DNA of 64,000 nucleotides from Woeseiaceae bacterium (GTDB taxonomy: Bacteria; Pseudomonadota; Gammaproteobacteria; Steroidobacterales; Woeseiaceae): NCBI GenBank assembly GCA_021773135.1, contig JAJFKP010000015.1, forward strand, positions 1-64,000, written 5' to 3'. The number at the start of each line of letters is the position of its first letter. Within the stretch, counting starts at the first letter, position 1. The position numbers and the translations under genes were made by a program. Below, in pieces: positions 52,700 to 61,779 of the stretch. The notes beneath the pieces are model-generated. The model saw nothing but the letters and a program-made list of their open reading frames with translations. It was not told the origin of the DNA and ran no database searches.

Positions 52700-53296
52700 T
52701 TATTCCACTCTCATCAATGAATACCGGACATTCCCGGTAGTCTTTTCCTTCAGGACTCGCCAGCCGTCAGGCAGGTCCGGCCTTGACTGGTCACGATCCT
52801 GCTCGAGGTAAACGTTTGCGCCCGGCGCCAGCCAGTCACCCCCTGCGAGCAGTCTACACAAATCCTGGCCAAGATCAGCAGCGAATGGGGGGTCGAGAAA
52901 GACCAGGTCGTAGCTCTCTGACGGCCTGCCGGTCAGATACTCGACAGCGTCAGCATGGAATACCGATGCGTGCTCTGTGCCGAGCACCTTCAGTGCATCC
53001 CGAAGCGCGTCAATCGCGACCGTCGACTGCTCAACGAACAGAACAGACTGTGCACCGCGGGACAGGGCTTCCAAACCAAGCGCGCCGCTACCGGCAAACA
53101 GGTCCAGGCATTTCGAACCTGCGAGCGTTGGTGCGAGCCAGTTGAACAGCGTCTCGCGGATTCGTTCCGAGGTAGGGCGCAGTCCGGCAACCTGAGCAAC
53201 TGGCAAAAGGCGGCTGCGCCATTTTCCGGCTACAATACGTAGCCGTCCTGGCTGCTCGCCCGGGTTCTTGCGTTTTTGTTTTTTGTTGCGTCCCAT
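52700..53296 (-). CDS. rsmD: 16S rRNA (guanine966-N2)-methyltransferase
   Basis: 198 residues; basic N-terminus, LRPTSERIRETLFNWL, SAM site DLFAGSGALGLEALSRGA and the catalytic DPPF in LVFLDPPFAADL. Divergent from ftsY by 77 bases, a conserved arrangement. Confidence 0.93.
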   Translation of the reverse strand: MGRNKKQKRKNPGEQPGRLRIVAGKWRSRLLPVAQVAGLRPTSERIRETLFNWLAPTLAGSKCLDLFAGSGALGLEALSRGAQSVLFVEQSTVAIDALRDALKVLGTEHASVFHADAVEYLTGRPSESYDLVFLDPPFAADLGQDLCRLLAGGDWLAPGANVYLEQDRDQSRPDLPDGWRVLKEKTTGNVRYSLMRVE

Positions 53297-53373
53297 GCCT
53301 GTAGGGTTCCTCTGTGCGAATTCGTTCAGGCAACAGGCGCAGATTACTCCAGGTCATCCTCAGGTAGAAACCC

Positions 53374-54354
53374 GTGTTTGGAAAAAAGAAATCATTACCG
53401 TCCGAAGAAAAGCCCGGCTTCATCAAACGCCTGAGAAGCCGACTTAATAGTGGCGACAATTGGCTGAGCTATGACCTCGCGAATCTGGCGCCTGGCGGCA
53501 AGATTGACGAAGCGGTGCTCGATGACCTTGAGGCAGAGCTGGTCATGGCGGATATCGGCGTCGACACGACCGAGAGAATTATTTCTGCATTACAAAAACG
53601 ACTGGCCCGCAAGGAACTCAAAGATGTAAATGCGCTGCGGGACGGGTTGCGGCAAATTCTCGTGGAAATTTTGCAGCCGGTCGCCGTGCCGCTGCAAGTA
53701 CCGCAGCAAGCGGAGCCTTTCGTCATTCTCATGGTTGGTGTCAACGGCGCTGGCAAGACAACGACCATCGGCAAACTCGCCAGGCGATTTCAGGAGCAGG
53801 GTCAATCGGTCATGCTGGCAGCCGGAGATACTTTTCGTGCCGCAGCAGTCGAACAGCTGCAGGTGTGGGGCGAACGGAATAATGTCGCGGTTATCTCCCA
53901 ACATGCCGGCGCCGATCCGGCTGCCGTGATATTCGATGCGTATGAAGCGGCTAAATCCAGGAACATTGATGTACTACTGGCAGACACCGCGGGTCGACTG
54001 CAGAACCAGCAGGGACTGATGGACGAACTGGCAAAAATGACGCGGGTGCTGTCCCGACATGATGAAAACGCCCCCCATGAAATCATGCTTGTCCTGGACG
54101 CGAGCCAGGGCCAGAACGGTCTGGTCCAGGCCGAGAAATTTCACGCAGCGCTTGGGTTGACGGGCATAACGGTTACGAAACTGGACGGCTCGGCGAGAGG
54201 CGGTATTTTGCTCTCCGTCGCGCATAAGCTGGGCGTTCCTGTACGCTTTATCGGCATCGGTGAAAGTGCTGCTGACATGCAGCCATTTAACGCTGAAGAG
54301 TATGTTGACGCTTTGCTTGCAGAGAATAATCAATCCGGGAACCAGGCGACTTGA
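53374..54354 (+). CDS. ftsY: Signal recognition particle receptor FtsY
   Basis: GTPase of 326 residues that brings ribosome-SRP complexes to SecYEG. NG domain with GVNGAGKTTTIGKLA (G1), DTAGRLQNQ (G3) and TKLDGSARGG (G4). The acidic A domain of enterobacteria is nearly absent. GTG start. Its stop overlaps the ftsE start. Confidence 0.95.
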   Translation: MFGKKKSLPSEEKPGFIKRLRSRLNSGDNWLSYDLANLAPGGKIDEAVLDDLEAELVMADIGVDTTERIISALQKRLARKELKDVNALRDGLRQILVEILQPVAVPLQVPQQAEPFVILMVGVNGAGKTTTIGKLARRFQEQGQSVMLAAGDTFRAAAVEQLQVWGERNNVAVISQHAGADPAAVIFDAYEAAKSRNIDVLLADTAGRLQNQQGLMDELAKMTRVLSRHDENAPHEIMLVLDASQGQNGLVQAEKFHAALGLTGITVTKLDGSARGGILLSVAHKLGVPVRFIGIGESAADMQPFNAEEYVDALLAENNQSGNQAT

Positions 54355-55079
54355 TTGACATTGAGAATGTGACCAAACGCTATCCCGGCGGCCACGACGC
54401 GCTGCGGGGGCTGTCCCTTAGCGTCGCTACCGGCGAGATGGTTTTTGTTACGGGACATTCCGGGGCGGGCAAAAGCACGCTGCTGCGGCTTATCGCGCTA
54501 ATTGATCGTCCAACCGATGGTCAGGTAATTGTCGATGGCCAGAACACGCGGGCGATCACACGGCGACGAATCCCCGCCTATCGACGTCAAATCGGCATGG
54601 TGTTTCAGGACCACAAGCTGCTTTACGACAGACCCGTCTTTGATAACGTCGCATTGCCGCTGGTTATTGCCGGGATCGGCCATCGCGAGGCAGCGCGCAA
54701 AGTCAGAGCGGCGCTGGATCAGGTAAGTCTGCTAAACAAGGAAAGGCATCTTCCGGAGGCACTCTCGTCAGGCGAACAGCAGCGCGTCGGCATTGCGCGC
54801 GCAATTGTCAGTCGGCCGAAGTTACTGATCGCCGATGAGCCAACCGGGAATCTCGATCCGGACCTGTCTCTGGAAGTAATGCGAATTTTTCGCCGCTTCA
54901 ATGAAGTGGGCGTCACGCTGTTGATCGCAAGCCATGACATCGCGCTTATCGACCAGCTGGGTTGTCGGCGCATTCCCCTGGAGAACGGTACGCTGCAGGT
55001 CGAAGCTGAGGAAGATCCTGTCGCGGAGTACGTTGAGCGTCTGGAGGCGGAACAGGAGCGCGGCCAGTGGCAGACGTAA
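54351..55079 (+). CDS. ftsE: Cell-division ABC ATPase FtsE
   Basis: ABC subunit of 242 residues. Walker A GHSGAGKST, signature LSSGEQQRVGIARAI, Walker B LLIADEPTGNLD. With FtsX it activates periplasmic murein hydrolases at the division site. TTG start overlapping the ftsY stop by four bases; a C-terminal tail of about 25 residues is Glu-rich. Confidence 0.94.
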   Translation: MIDIENVTKRYPGGHDALRGLSLSVATGEMVFVTGHSGAGKSTLLRLIALIDRPTDGQVIVDGQNTRAITRRRIPAYRRQIGMVFQDHKLLYDRPVFDNVALPLVIAGIGHREAARKVRAALDQVSLLNKERHLPEALSSGEQQRVGIARAIVSRPKLLIADEPTGNLDPDLSLEVMRIFRRFNEVGVTLLIASHDIALIDQLGCRRIPLENGTLQVEAEEDPVAEYVERLEAEQERGQWQT

Positions 55080-56032
55080 AGACCTCCGACGCACTGGCGG
55101 CGCCGCGCAAGACCGGCCCCGTGGTCAATTGGGCTGCGGTACATTGGAACACCGCAACGGCAGCGCTGGGACGGCTCACGCGACAGCCGTTTGCAAGCTT
55201 CATGATCGTGCTCGTGATTGGCATAACGCTTGCGTTACCAGCGGCATTGCACCTCGTCATCAAAAATGCGCAATCCTTAAGTTCATCCTGGGATAACGCG
55301 CTGGACTTCTCTGTTTATCTGAAGACTGACGTGACGCTGGACCAGGCACAGCGGCTGGTAACCATTGTCGGGCAGCGCGCCGACGTAGAGGAAGTACGAT
55401 TGATCGCGGCCGATGATGCACTGAAAGAATTCCGGCAGCAGTCAGGATTTGGCGATGCCCTTGATCACCTGTCAGTCAATCCTTTGCCGCATACCATGGT
55501 GGTTCGTCCCGCCGCCACCAACACCGACGTATCGATAGGGCTGTTGAACGAAGAGCTCGGGAATTTGCCGGAGGCCGATTTCGTGCAGGTCGACACCGAG
55601 TGGGTGCAGCGATTCCACGCGATTCTCGACATACTTGAGCGCGCAATAGCGATTGGCGCCAGTCTGCTCGCAGCAGCCATCGTGGTCATCATTGGCAATA
55701 CCATTCGCCTGGACATTCAGAATCGTCGTGAGGAGATCGAGGTAACGAAGCTGATCGGGGCCAGCAATGCATTTGTCCGGCGGCCGTTCCTGTACACCGG
55801 TGTGTGGTACGGACTTGCCGGAGCTCTGCTGGCGCTGGCGCTGGTTCGTTACGGTCTCTTCGCCCTGGAAGAACCAATAACCCGCTTGTCCGGCCTGTAC
55901 AGCAGCCCCTTTTCGGCATTGGCGCTGGACCTGCGTGAGAGCCTGGCTATTACCGGAGCAGGCGTAACGCTGGGACTGGCAGGCTCCTGGCTCGCCGCGG
56001 CTCGTCACATGCGTCGAATCGAGCCTCGCTAG
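55067..56032 (+). CDS. ftsX: Cell-division protein FtsX
   Basis: Membrane partner of FtsE, 321 residues. Helix near 48-70, a periplasmic domain to about 185, then three more helices (LLAAAIVVIIGNTIRL, AGALLALALVRYGLF, TGAGVTLGLAGSWLAAA). GTG start 13 bases inside ftsE. Ends the ftsYEX operon; rpoH follows after 173 bases. Confidence 0.93.
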   Translation: MADVKTSDALAAPRKTGPVVNWAAVHWNTATAALGRLTRQPFASFMIVLVIGITLALPAALHLVIKNAQSLSSSWDNALDFSVYLKTDVTLDQAQRLVTIVGQRADVEEVRLIAADDALKEFRQQSGFGDALDHLSVNPLPHTMVVRPAATNTDVSIGLLNEELGNLPEADFVQVDTEWVQRFHAILDILERAIAIGASLLAAAIVVIIGNTIRLDIQNRREEIEVTKLIGASNAFVRRPFLYTGVWYGLAGALLALALVRYGLFALEEPITRLSGLYSSPFSALALDLRESLAITGAGVTLGLAGSWLAAARHMRRIEPR

Positions 56033-56145
56033 GTTTTGCGCTTTCTCAACTACTGATTTTACATAATCTGATCGCGATTTTTTCCTCTAAATATATGTTT
56101 TTAATGCCTTTTCTAATTCGTCCTTCAGGGAACCAAAAGCTGTTG

Positions 56146-56172
56146 TTAGCACTCTAAGGTGGGGAGTGCTAA
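56146..56172. promoter_or_regulatory. Perfect CIRCE element (HrcA operator) upstream of rpoH
   Basis: TTAGCACTC at 56146-56154, nine bases, GAGTGCTAA at 56164-56172: both arms match the CIRCE consensus at every position. A possible -35 (TTAGCA, 56146) and -10 (TAAAAT, 56170-56175) overlap it, 18 bases apart. The start codon of rpoH is 34 bases downstream, so HrcA binding should repress rpoH or its mRNA-level operator should be bound near the start. Confidence 0.93.
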
Positions 56173-56205
56173 AATTACACCGCAATTGGAGGATGAGGGA
56201 GACTT

Positions 56206-57072
56206 ATGACAACGGCAGTCACAGCAATTGACCACGACCTTACCCTGAAGGGCCCGGTAGGCAGTCTCGACGCCTATATCCAGGCTGTCGGGGCTATTCC
56301 GGTTCTGGCGAAGGAAGACGAACAGGCACTTGCCCATCGATTCCGCGAAGAGGGAGACCTCCAGGCAGCGCGGGAGCTCGTAATGGCGCACCTGCGTTTT
56401 GTCGTGCATATCGCCAAGGGCTATCAGGGCTACGGTTTGCCACTCGCTGATCTGATTCAGGAAGGCAACGTCGGCATGATGAAGGCCGTCAAACGATTTG
56501 ACCCTGCATTCGATGTGCGGCTGGTCTCTTTTGCCGTGCACTGGATTCGTGCAGAAATTCACGAGTACGTCCTGCGCAACTGGCGGATCGTCAAAGTCGC
56601 AACCACCAAAGCACAGCGCAAACTGTTTTTTAATCTGCGCAAGGCGAAAAAGAGCCTTGCCTGGCTGTCGCACGCGGAAACGCAGGCTGTTGCCGCGGAC
56701 TTAGGGGTCAGCCCCAAAGAAGTGACAGAAATGGAGCGGCGACTGTCAGCAAGGGAAGCGATTTTTGATCCTGTCCCGGATTCGCGTGACGACGATCGCG
56801 CGTTTTCTCCTGCTGCTTATTTACCCAGCCCGGACGCGGACCCGGCGAAGCTCGTTGAAAAAGACGACTGGCATGACGATGCAACCGAGCGCATGCACTC
56901 GGCGATGGCAGAGCTGGACGAGCGCAGTCAGGACATTCTTCGATCCCGCTGGCTGACCGACGACAAACAAACGCTGCATGAGCTGGCAGATGTATACGGT
57001 GTTTCTGCAGAACGTATACGACAGATCGAAGCCAATGCGATCAAGAAACTGCGAGCGGCAATGGAAGCCTGA
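56206..57072 (+). CDS. rpoH: Heat-shock sigma factor RpoH (sigma-32)
   Basis: Sigma factor of 288 residues. Region 2 begins near DEQALAHRFREEGDLQ and contains DLIQEGNVGMMKAVKRFDP; the RpoH box QRKLFFNLRKAKKSLAW is present, and region 4 ends VSAERIRQIEANAIKKLR. It directs transcription of chaperone and protease genes, probably including hslVU in this window. Ribosome site GGAGGATGAGGGAG. A CIRCE element precedes it, and a strong terminator follows. Confidence 0.96.
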   Translation: MTTAVTAIDHDLTLKGPVGSLDAYIQAVGAIPVLAKEDEQALAHRFREEGDLQAARELVMAHLRFVVHIAKGYQGYGLPLADLIQEGNVGMMKAVKRFDPAFDVRLVSFAVHWIRAEIHEYVLRNWRIVKVATTKAQRKLFFNLRKAKKSLAWLSHAETQAVAADLGVSPKEVTEMERRLSAREAIFDPVPDSRDDDRAFSPAAYLPSPDADPAKLVEKDDWHDDATERMHSAMAELDERSQDILRSRWLTDDKQTLHELADVYGVSAERIRQIEANAIKKLRAAMEA

Positions 57073-57097
57073 ACAAGCAGAACATTTAAGTTGTAAC

Positions 57098-57128
57098 AAA
57101 AACCCCGCTCAGTGCGGGGTTTTTTTTA
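57098..57128 (+). terminator. Terminator of rpoH
   Basis: Stem CCCCGC / GCGGGG with loop TCAGT, preceded by five A and followed by nine T. Confidence 0.9.
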
Positions 57129-57325
57129 TTGGGTGCGCGAACAAATACAGCTGCGCCGAAATGGAATCCGGAAGCCCCCGACGACCCGGAGTGAAGGTTG
57201 AGAGCATTGATGTTCCCGATCGATTTGCGCTCGATGGCACGGTCTGTTTCTACCGTTCAGGCGGGTTGGAAATTTAATTAATCAGTGCTACGTCGATCGA
57301 GGTCGGGGGAGTAATGCCCGCCTTT

Positions 57326-57655
57326 TTATTTGAAGGTGCGCCGACGAAAAGTGACATAGCCGCCTTTCTCCTCGCCCATTGGATCGTGGTGGGTCCAGTG
57401 AATCAGGCCGCCGAGATTGTTCCATTCATACATGCCGCGAAACGTGACCCGATCGCCAATGCCGATCGGCACGCGCTGGGCCAGGTCAATATTGTGCGCA
57501 ACCAGCACGGTTTGCCCGTTGCGCATGTCCAGGATAAATCGTTGATGACGAGAGCCGTCATTATCGTCGCTGATAACGCGGGTAACAATGCCCGCACCTT
57601 CAACCCATGTGCCTGAGTCTTTGGACGATAATTGGCGATCACGCAAACTGGTCAT
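57326..57655 (-). CDS. DUF3465 family protein
   Basis: Protein of 109 residues with phrases GTWVEGAGIVTRV, GSRHQRFILDMRNGQTVLV, AHNIDLAQRVPIGIGDRV and IHWTHHDPMG, all typical of DUF3465. The fold is probably an OB-like barrel. No signal peptide is visible from start 57655, although members elsewhere are often exported. Function unknown. It has its own transcription unit between two terminators; about 197 bases to the rpoH terminator hold no recognised feature. Confidence 0.82.
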   Translation of the reverse strand: MTSLRDRQLSSKDSGTWVEGAGIVTRVISDDNDGSRHQRFILDMRNGQTVLVAHNIDLAQRVPIGIGDRVTFRGMYEWNNLGGLIHWTHHDPMGEEKGGYVTFRRRTFK

Positions 57656-57672
57656 AGGTTCTAACAAGAATA

Positions 57673-57708
57673 ATAAAAACGCGGCAGATCACTCTGCCGC
57701 GTTTTTAT
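57673..57708. terminator. Bidirectional terminator of the OmpA-family gene
   Basis: Perfect 16-pair inverted repeat, ATAAAAACGCGGCAGA with its complement after loop TCAC, A- and T-runs on the two sides. Stops leftward transcripts from the OmpA-family gene. Confidence 0.92.
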
Positions 57709-57723
57709 TGTTACAAACCTGGA

Positions 57724-58398
57724 TCAGGATGTCACAGGAACCATAGTAATCTCTACGCGACGATTCGCCTGCCGGCCGGCGTTCGTAGTGTTGTCTGCCA
57801 CAGGCATGCTCTCACCGAGCCCTATTGTGATCAGACGCTGTGAGCCGATGTTCTGCGACTGGAGATACTGTGCAACCGAACCTGCGCGACGTTCCGAGAG
57901 CGACTGGTTGTACGCATCAGACCCGGTGCTGTCGGTATGGCCGGCGACTTCGACCACGGTCTTGTCGAATTCTTTCAGCACCGTAGACACTGAATTAAGC
58001 ACGTTAAAGAACGCAGGACTCAGATCTGAACTGTCGGTCGCAAAGGTGACGTTACCGGGCATATTCAAGGTAATGTTGTCGCCGATACGCGTGACGCTGA
58101 CCCCGGACCCCTGCAGTTCCGCCCGCAACTTAGATTCCTGACGATCCATATAGTTGCCAACCGCACCACCGGCCAGTGCGCCGACACCAGCGAGGATCAT
58201 TGCACGCTGACGACGTTCAACGGCATCGTCTCCGGAAGCCAGGCCGACTACGGCACCGGCAATTGCGCCGATAACGGCACCCCTGGTCGTGTCACTGGTT
58301 TTCGATTCCTGCGTATACGCATCCAGCGTCTCACAGCCGCTCATTGCGACGGTCAGACCGGCCGAAATGATAATTACTCTTAATGCTCTTAATTTCAT
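57724..58398 (-). CDS. OmpA-family lipoprotein (YiaD-like)
   Basis: Lipoprotein of 224 residues. Signal with lipobox MSGC (near residue 22), then two glycine-zipper stretches (AVIGAIAGAVVGLASG, AGVGALAGGAVGNYMD), then an OmpA peptidoglycan-binding domain: VEVAGHTDSTGSDAYNQSLS and AGRQANRRVEI. It tethers the outer membrane to the wall. Start 58398 is set by the signal peptide. The 244-base gap to the Mpo1-like gene holds the two divergent promoters but none could be assigned. Confidence 0.88.
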   Translation of the reverse strand: MKLRALRVIIISAGLTVAMSGCETLDAYTQESKTSDTTRGAVIGAIAGAVVGLASGDDAVERRQRAMILAGVGALAGGAVGNYMDRQESKLRAELQGSGVSVTRIGDNITLNMPGNVTFATDSSDLSPAFFNVLNSVSTVLKEFDKTVVEVAGHTDSTGSDAYNQSLSERRAGSVAQYLQSQNIGSQRLITIGLGESMPVADNTTNAGRQANRRVEITMVPVTS

Positions 58399-58642
58399 TG
58401 GGTTTCCTCTTTGCCACACACCCTGACCGGCAGTCTGCGCTGAGATTGCTGGCCTGTACGAAGTATTCAACGGTATTGTACGCGTCTTGTTGCTGAACGA
58501 CGCCTGAAACCTGAGTATCCACTTTCACTGGCGATCGAAAACGTGCGGCAGTTCTCAGTTCGAAAGCAGCAACCACTGTCACAGGCGGTCCGCAATTGAC
58601 GCTAGAATACACGATCCACTATTGCACCACCCGGAATGCCGC

Positions 58643-59110
58643 ATGCAGGAAGCTGAAAACTGGCTGACGAAATACGGTGAATCTCACTGCGAACTCCGCT
58701 TTGCAGTGATTCACTGGCTCGCAGTCCTGACCCTGGTTGTCGCTACGGTCGGCATGTTGTGGTCGCTGCCGATTCCGGCGGAATTCGCCCGAATTTCTCC
58801 CGTCCTCAACTGGGGAAGCGCGTTCCTGATGGCGGCGGTCGTGTACTACTTCATTATTTCCATGGCACTCGCAATAGGCATGCTGCCATTTATCTTTGGT
58901 ATTGCCTTTGGTCAGGTCTGGCTTCTGGAATCATCGTTGCCGCACGCACGTGTTTCCGCGGGCCTCTTCGTTGCAAGCCTGATCGGGCTGTACCTGGGGC
59001 ACGCCGGCAACGGCGGACTTCGTGTGGTCGTCAGGGACGTCCAGCTGATGATGATTGCCCCACTCTGGATGCTCTCCAACCTGTATCGCCGTATAGGAAT
59101 ACCCTACTAG
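58643..59110 (+). CDS. Mpo1-like/DUF962 membrane protein
   Basis: Membrane protein of 155 residues with four helices. WLTKYGESHCELRFAVIHWL near the start and the C-terminal VRDVQLMMIAPLWMLSNLYR match the DUF962 family. Yeast Mpo1 is an Fe(II)-dependent dioxygenase of long-chain 2-hydroxy fatty acids; here the first conserved His (ESH) and the second (IHW) are kept, and a further His in LGHAGNG. Bacterial function is not settled. Start 58643 is preferred because the family starts MQEAENWL. Confidence 0.8.
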   Translation: MQEAENWLTKYGESHCELRFAVIHWLAVLTLVVATVGMLWSLPIPAEFARISPVLNWGSAFLMAAVVYYFIISMALAIGMLPFIFGIAFGQVWLLESSLPHARVSAGLFVASLIGLYLGHAGNGGLRVVVRDVQLMMIAPLWMLSNLYRRIGIPY

Positions 59111-59152
59111 CTGAACTGCCATTCCGGTAGAATCACCAGCCCCAAGAATCTG

Positions 59153-60376
59153 ATGACGCTCCTGGAGAACCCCTTGGCCATTGAAAATACCGCAGCAATC
59201 CCTGCCGCCAGCAAACGGCAGCTGGACCCGTTGGATCTCTATGACATTCGTGCCGAATTGTCAGAAGAGGAATGCATGGTAAAGGACTCAGTGGCGCGCA
59301 TGGTTGACGAGAAAGTTCTGCCTGTCATCAGAGAAGCTTTCGAAAATCACGAGTTTCCTCGTGACCTGATCGGCGAGGTCGCCGGTCTGGGTTTACTTGG
59401 CAGCTCGATCGAAGGCTACGATTGCGCCGGAATGAATTCCGTATGCTACGGCCTGATCTGCCAGGAGCTTGAGCGTGGCGACAGCGGCCTGCGGAGCTTT
59501 GTCTCGGTGCAAAGCAGCCTCGTGATGTATCCAATCTATGCGTACGGTTCGGAAGAACAGAAACAGCGCTGGCTGCCGGCCATGGCGAAGGGCGAGGCAA
59601 TCGGTTGTTTCGGATTGACCGAACCACAGGGTGGCTCTGATCCGAGCAACATGCGCACCCAGGCCAAACGCGACGGCGACGACTGGATCCTGAACGGGTC
59701 CAAGATGTGGATTACGAATGGCAATCTCGCGGACGCCGCGGTTGTCTGGGCGGCAACCGAAGACGGCGTGCGTGGATTTATCGTTGAAAAAGATATGCCG
59801 GGATTCAAGGCACAGGAGATAGAGAACAAGTTTTCCCTGCGTGCATCGGTAACATCGGCGTTGTTTTTCGATAACGTACGCGTTCCGGACGTCAATGTTC
59901 TGCCGGGCGTCGTAGGACTGAAAGGTCCGCTAAGTTGCCTGACGCAGGCGCGCTACGGCATCACCTGGGGCGTAATCGGGGCAGCCCAGGCCTGTCTGCA
60001 GGAAGTGCTGAACTTCTCCGAAGATCGAATTCTTTTTCATCGACCTCTGACGCACAACCAGGCTATTCAGCTGCGTCTTGCCGATATGGCACGTCGCATC
60101 ACGACCGCCCAGTTGCTGTCATTGCGGCTCGGCAGGATGAAGGACCAGGGGACCATGACACCGACCCAGGTTTCGATAGCCAAGTGGAACAATTGCCGTG
60201 CAGCGCTGGATATTGCCCGTGATGCGCGCGACATGCTTGGCGGCAGCGGCATCAGCGCGGAATACGTGCCGGTGCGGCATATGCTCAACCTGGAAAGTGT
60301 AATCACCTATGAAGGTACCGAGACTGTGCATCAACTCGTTGTCGGCAAAGAGCTGACCGGCGTCAACGCCTTCTGA
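59153..60376 (+). CDS. Acyl-CoA dehydrogenase, glutaryl-CoA dehydrogenase-like
   Basis: Flavoprotein of 407 residues. FAD-binding CFGLTEPQGGSDPSN and KMWITNG, the loop ARYGITWGVIGAAQ, the catalytic Glu in ITYEGTETVHQLVVGK and the C-terminal GVNAF are all glutaryl-CoA dehydrogenase hallmarks. That enzyme converts glutaryl-CoA to crotonyl-CoA in lysine and aromatic catabolism. No pathway partner is adjacent, so the substrate is inferred from sequence only. Confidence 0.85.
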   Translation: MTLLENPLAIENTAAIPAASKRQLDPLDLYDIRAELSEEECMVKDSVARMVDEKVLPVIREAFENHEFPRDLIGEVAGLGLLGSSIEGYDCAGMNSVCYGLICQELERGDSGLRSFVSVQSSLVMYPIYAYGSEEQKQRWLPAMAKGEAIGCFGLTEPQGGSDPSNMRTQAKRDGDDWILNGSKMWITNGNLADAAVVWAATEDGVRGFIVEKDMPGFKAQEIENKFSLRASVTSALFFDNVRVPDVNVLPGVVGLKGPLSCLTQARYGITWGVIGAAQACLQEVLNFSEDRILFHRPLTHNQAIQLRLADMARRITTAQLLSLRLGRMKDQGTMTPTQVSIAKWNNCRAALDIARDARDMLGGSGISAEYVPVRHMLNLESVITYEGTETVHQLVVGKELTGVNAF

Positions 60377-60416
60377 TGCGTTCAGGGGTGCGAGCCAGCC
60401 CCCGATCCCGACCTTG

Positions 60417-61748
60417 ATGGCAACCCTGCCTAACAATCGCGATGTCTGGCGCATTGCCGCGCCGATGATGCTGTCGAATATATCGGTGCCACTGCTTGGC
60501 ATGGTTGACACCGGCGTAACCGGCCATCTTGAAGACGCCGATTATCTTGCCGCCGTAGCCATCGGATCGACCATATTTGCGTTCATCTATGGCGGATTCA
60601 ATTTTCTGCGCATGGGAACAACGGGCATCACGGCGCAGAAATTTGGTGCTGAAGATCATGATGGATTAAAAGTTGCCCTCGGACAGGCGCTCATCGTCTC
60701 CCTGACCATCGCAGTGGCACTTGTCGTCCTGCAGGTACCCATCGGCGATTTATCGTTGCGCATGCTTGGCGCACAAGCGGCGGTCGCCGACTTTGCCCAC
60801 CAGTATTTCTATATCCGGATCTGGAGTGCGCCCGCGACGCTGGCGAACTATGCGCTGATCGGCTGGTTTCTCGGGCTGCAGAATGCGCGAGTGCCGTTGT
60901 ACATCGTCCTGGTGATTAATGTAACGAATATCTTCCTGGATCTGTTTTTCGTTCTTGTTCTGGACATGAAGGTCGATGGCGTCGCCGCTGCTTCGGTCAT
61001 CGCGGAGTTTTCCGGTGTGGCATTCGGCGGTATCTATGCCCTGCGCTATCTGCGCCGGCATCGGGGTCGGATGCTGTACGCGCATTTGACTACGCTGCGG
61101 GAGTACAAGGCATTCTTTGGGGTCAACGCACACCTCCTGGTACGCACAATGGCGCTGATATTCGCATTCGCGTTTGTGACGGCCGCCGGTGCCAGGATCG
61201 GTCCCATGATACTGGCTGCAAATGCTGTGCTGATGAACCTGATGAACCTGATGTCATTTGCCCTCGACGGCTTTGCACACGCTGCCGAGGCGCTGGTTGG
61301 CAAAGCGGTAGGTGCGAATAATCGTGAAGCGCTGCGCGAGGCGGTGCGCCTGACGTTACGCTGGTCGCTCTATATGTCTCTCACATTCTGTCTATTCTTT
61401 TTTGTTGGCGGGCCATGGTTAATTCGCCTGTTAACGGACATTCCCGAGGTAATCACGGTTGCGAATCGCTATCTGCCATGGATGACACTGATGCCGTTCG
61501 TCGCCGTCTGGTCTTATCTCTACGACGGTGTATTCGTCGGTGCCACCCGTGCACGGGAAATGCGCGACATCATGCTGGTGTCTACGTTTCTCGTCTTCCT
61601 GCCAACGTGGTACATGACCCGTGAACTGGGCAATCACGGATTGTGGCTGGCATTGGCAGCTTTTCTCGCCAGTCGCGGCATTGGAATGCATTACTACTAC
61701 CGTACCCGCGTTTTGCGCAGCGTGAGTTCGGCGCCTGCTACGCCGTAG
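60417..61748 (+). CDS. MATE-family efflux transporter (DinF type)
   Basis: Na+/H+-coupled multidrug exporter of 443 residues with 12 helices in two halves. MLSNISVPLLGMVDTGVTGHL is a typical MATE start, and QNARVPLYIVLVINVTNIFLD (residues about 160-180) the mid-loop. The DinF branch fits the size and N-terminus. Convergent with a second MATE gene, 31 bases apart. Confidence 0.9.
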   Translation: MATLPNNRDVWRIAAPMMLSNISVPLLGMVDTGVTGHLEDADYLAAVAIGSTIFAFIYGGFNFLRMGTTGITAQKFGAEDHDGLKVALGQALIVSLTIAVALVVLQVPIGDLSLRMLGAQAAVADFAHQYFYIRIWSAPATLANYALIGWFLGLQNARVPLYIVLVINVTNIFLDLFFVLVLDMKVDGVAAASVIAEFSGVAFGGIYALRYLRRHRGRMLYAHLTTLREYKAFFGVNAHLLVRTMALIFAFAFVTAAGARIGPMILAANAVLMNLMNLMSFALDGFAHAAEALVGKAVGANNREALREAVRLTLRWSLYMSLTFCLFFFVGGPWLIRLLTDIPEVITVANRYLPWMTLMPFVAVWSYLYDGVFVGATRAREMRDIMLVSTFLVFLPTWYMTRELGNHGLWLALAAFLASRGIGMHYYYRTRVLRSVSSAPATP

Positions 61749-61779
61749 CCTGCGCGCTGCTGAAAGTCAGGTTGAGTTA

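Noticed and set aside
57160-57277. 39-codon frame after the rpoH terminator
   Set aside because: No ribosome site, no recognised similarity and located between terminators; not supported as a gene.
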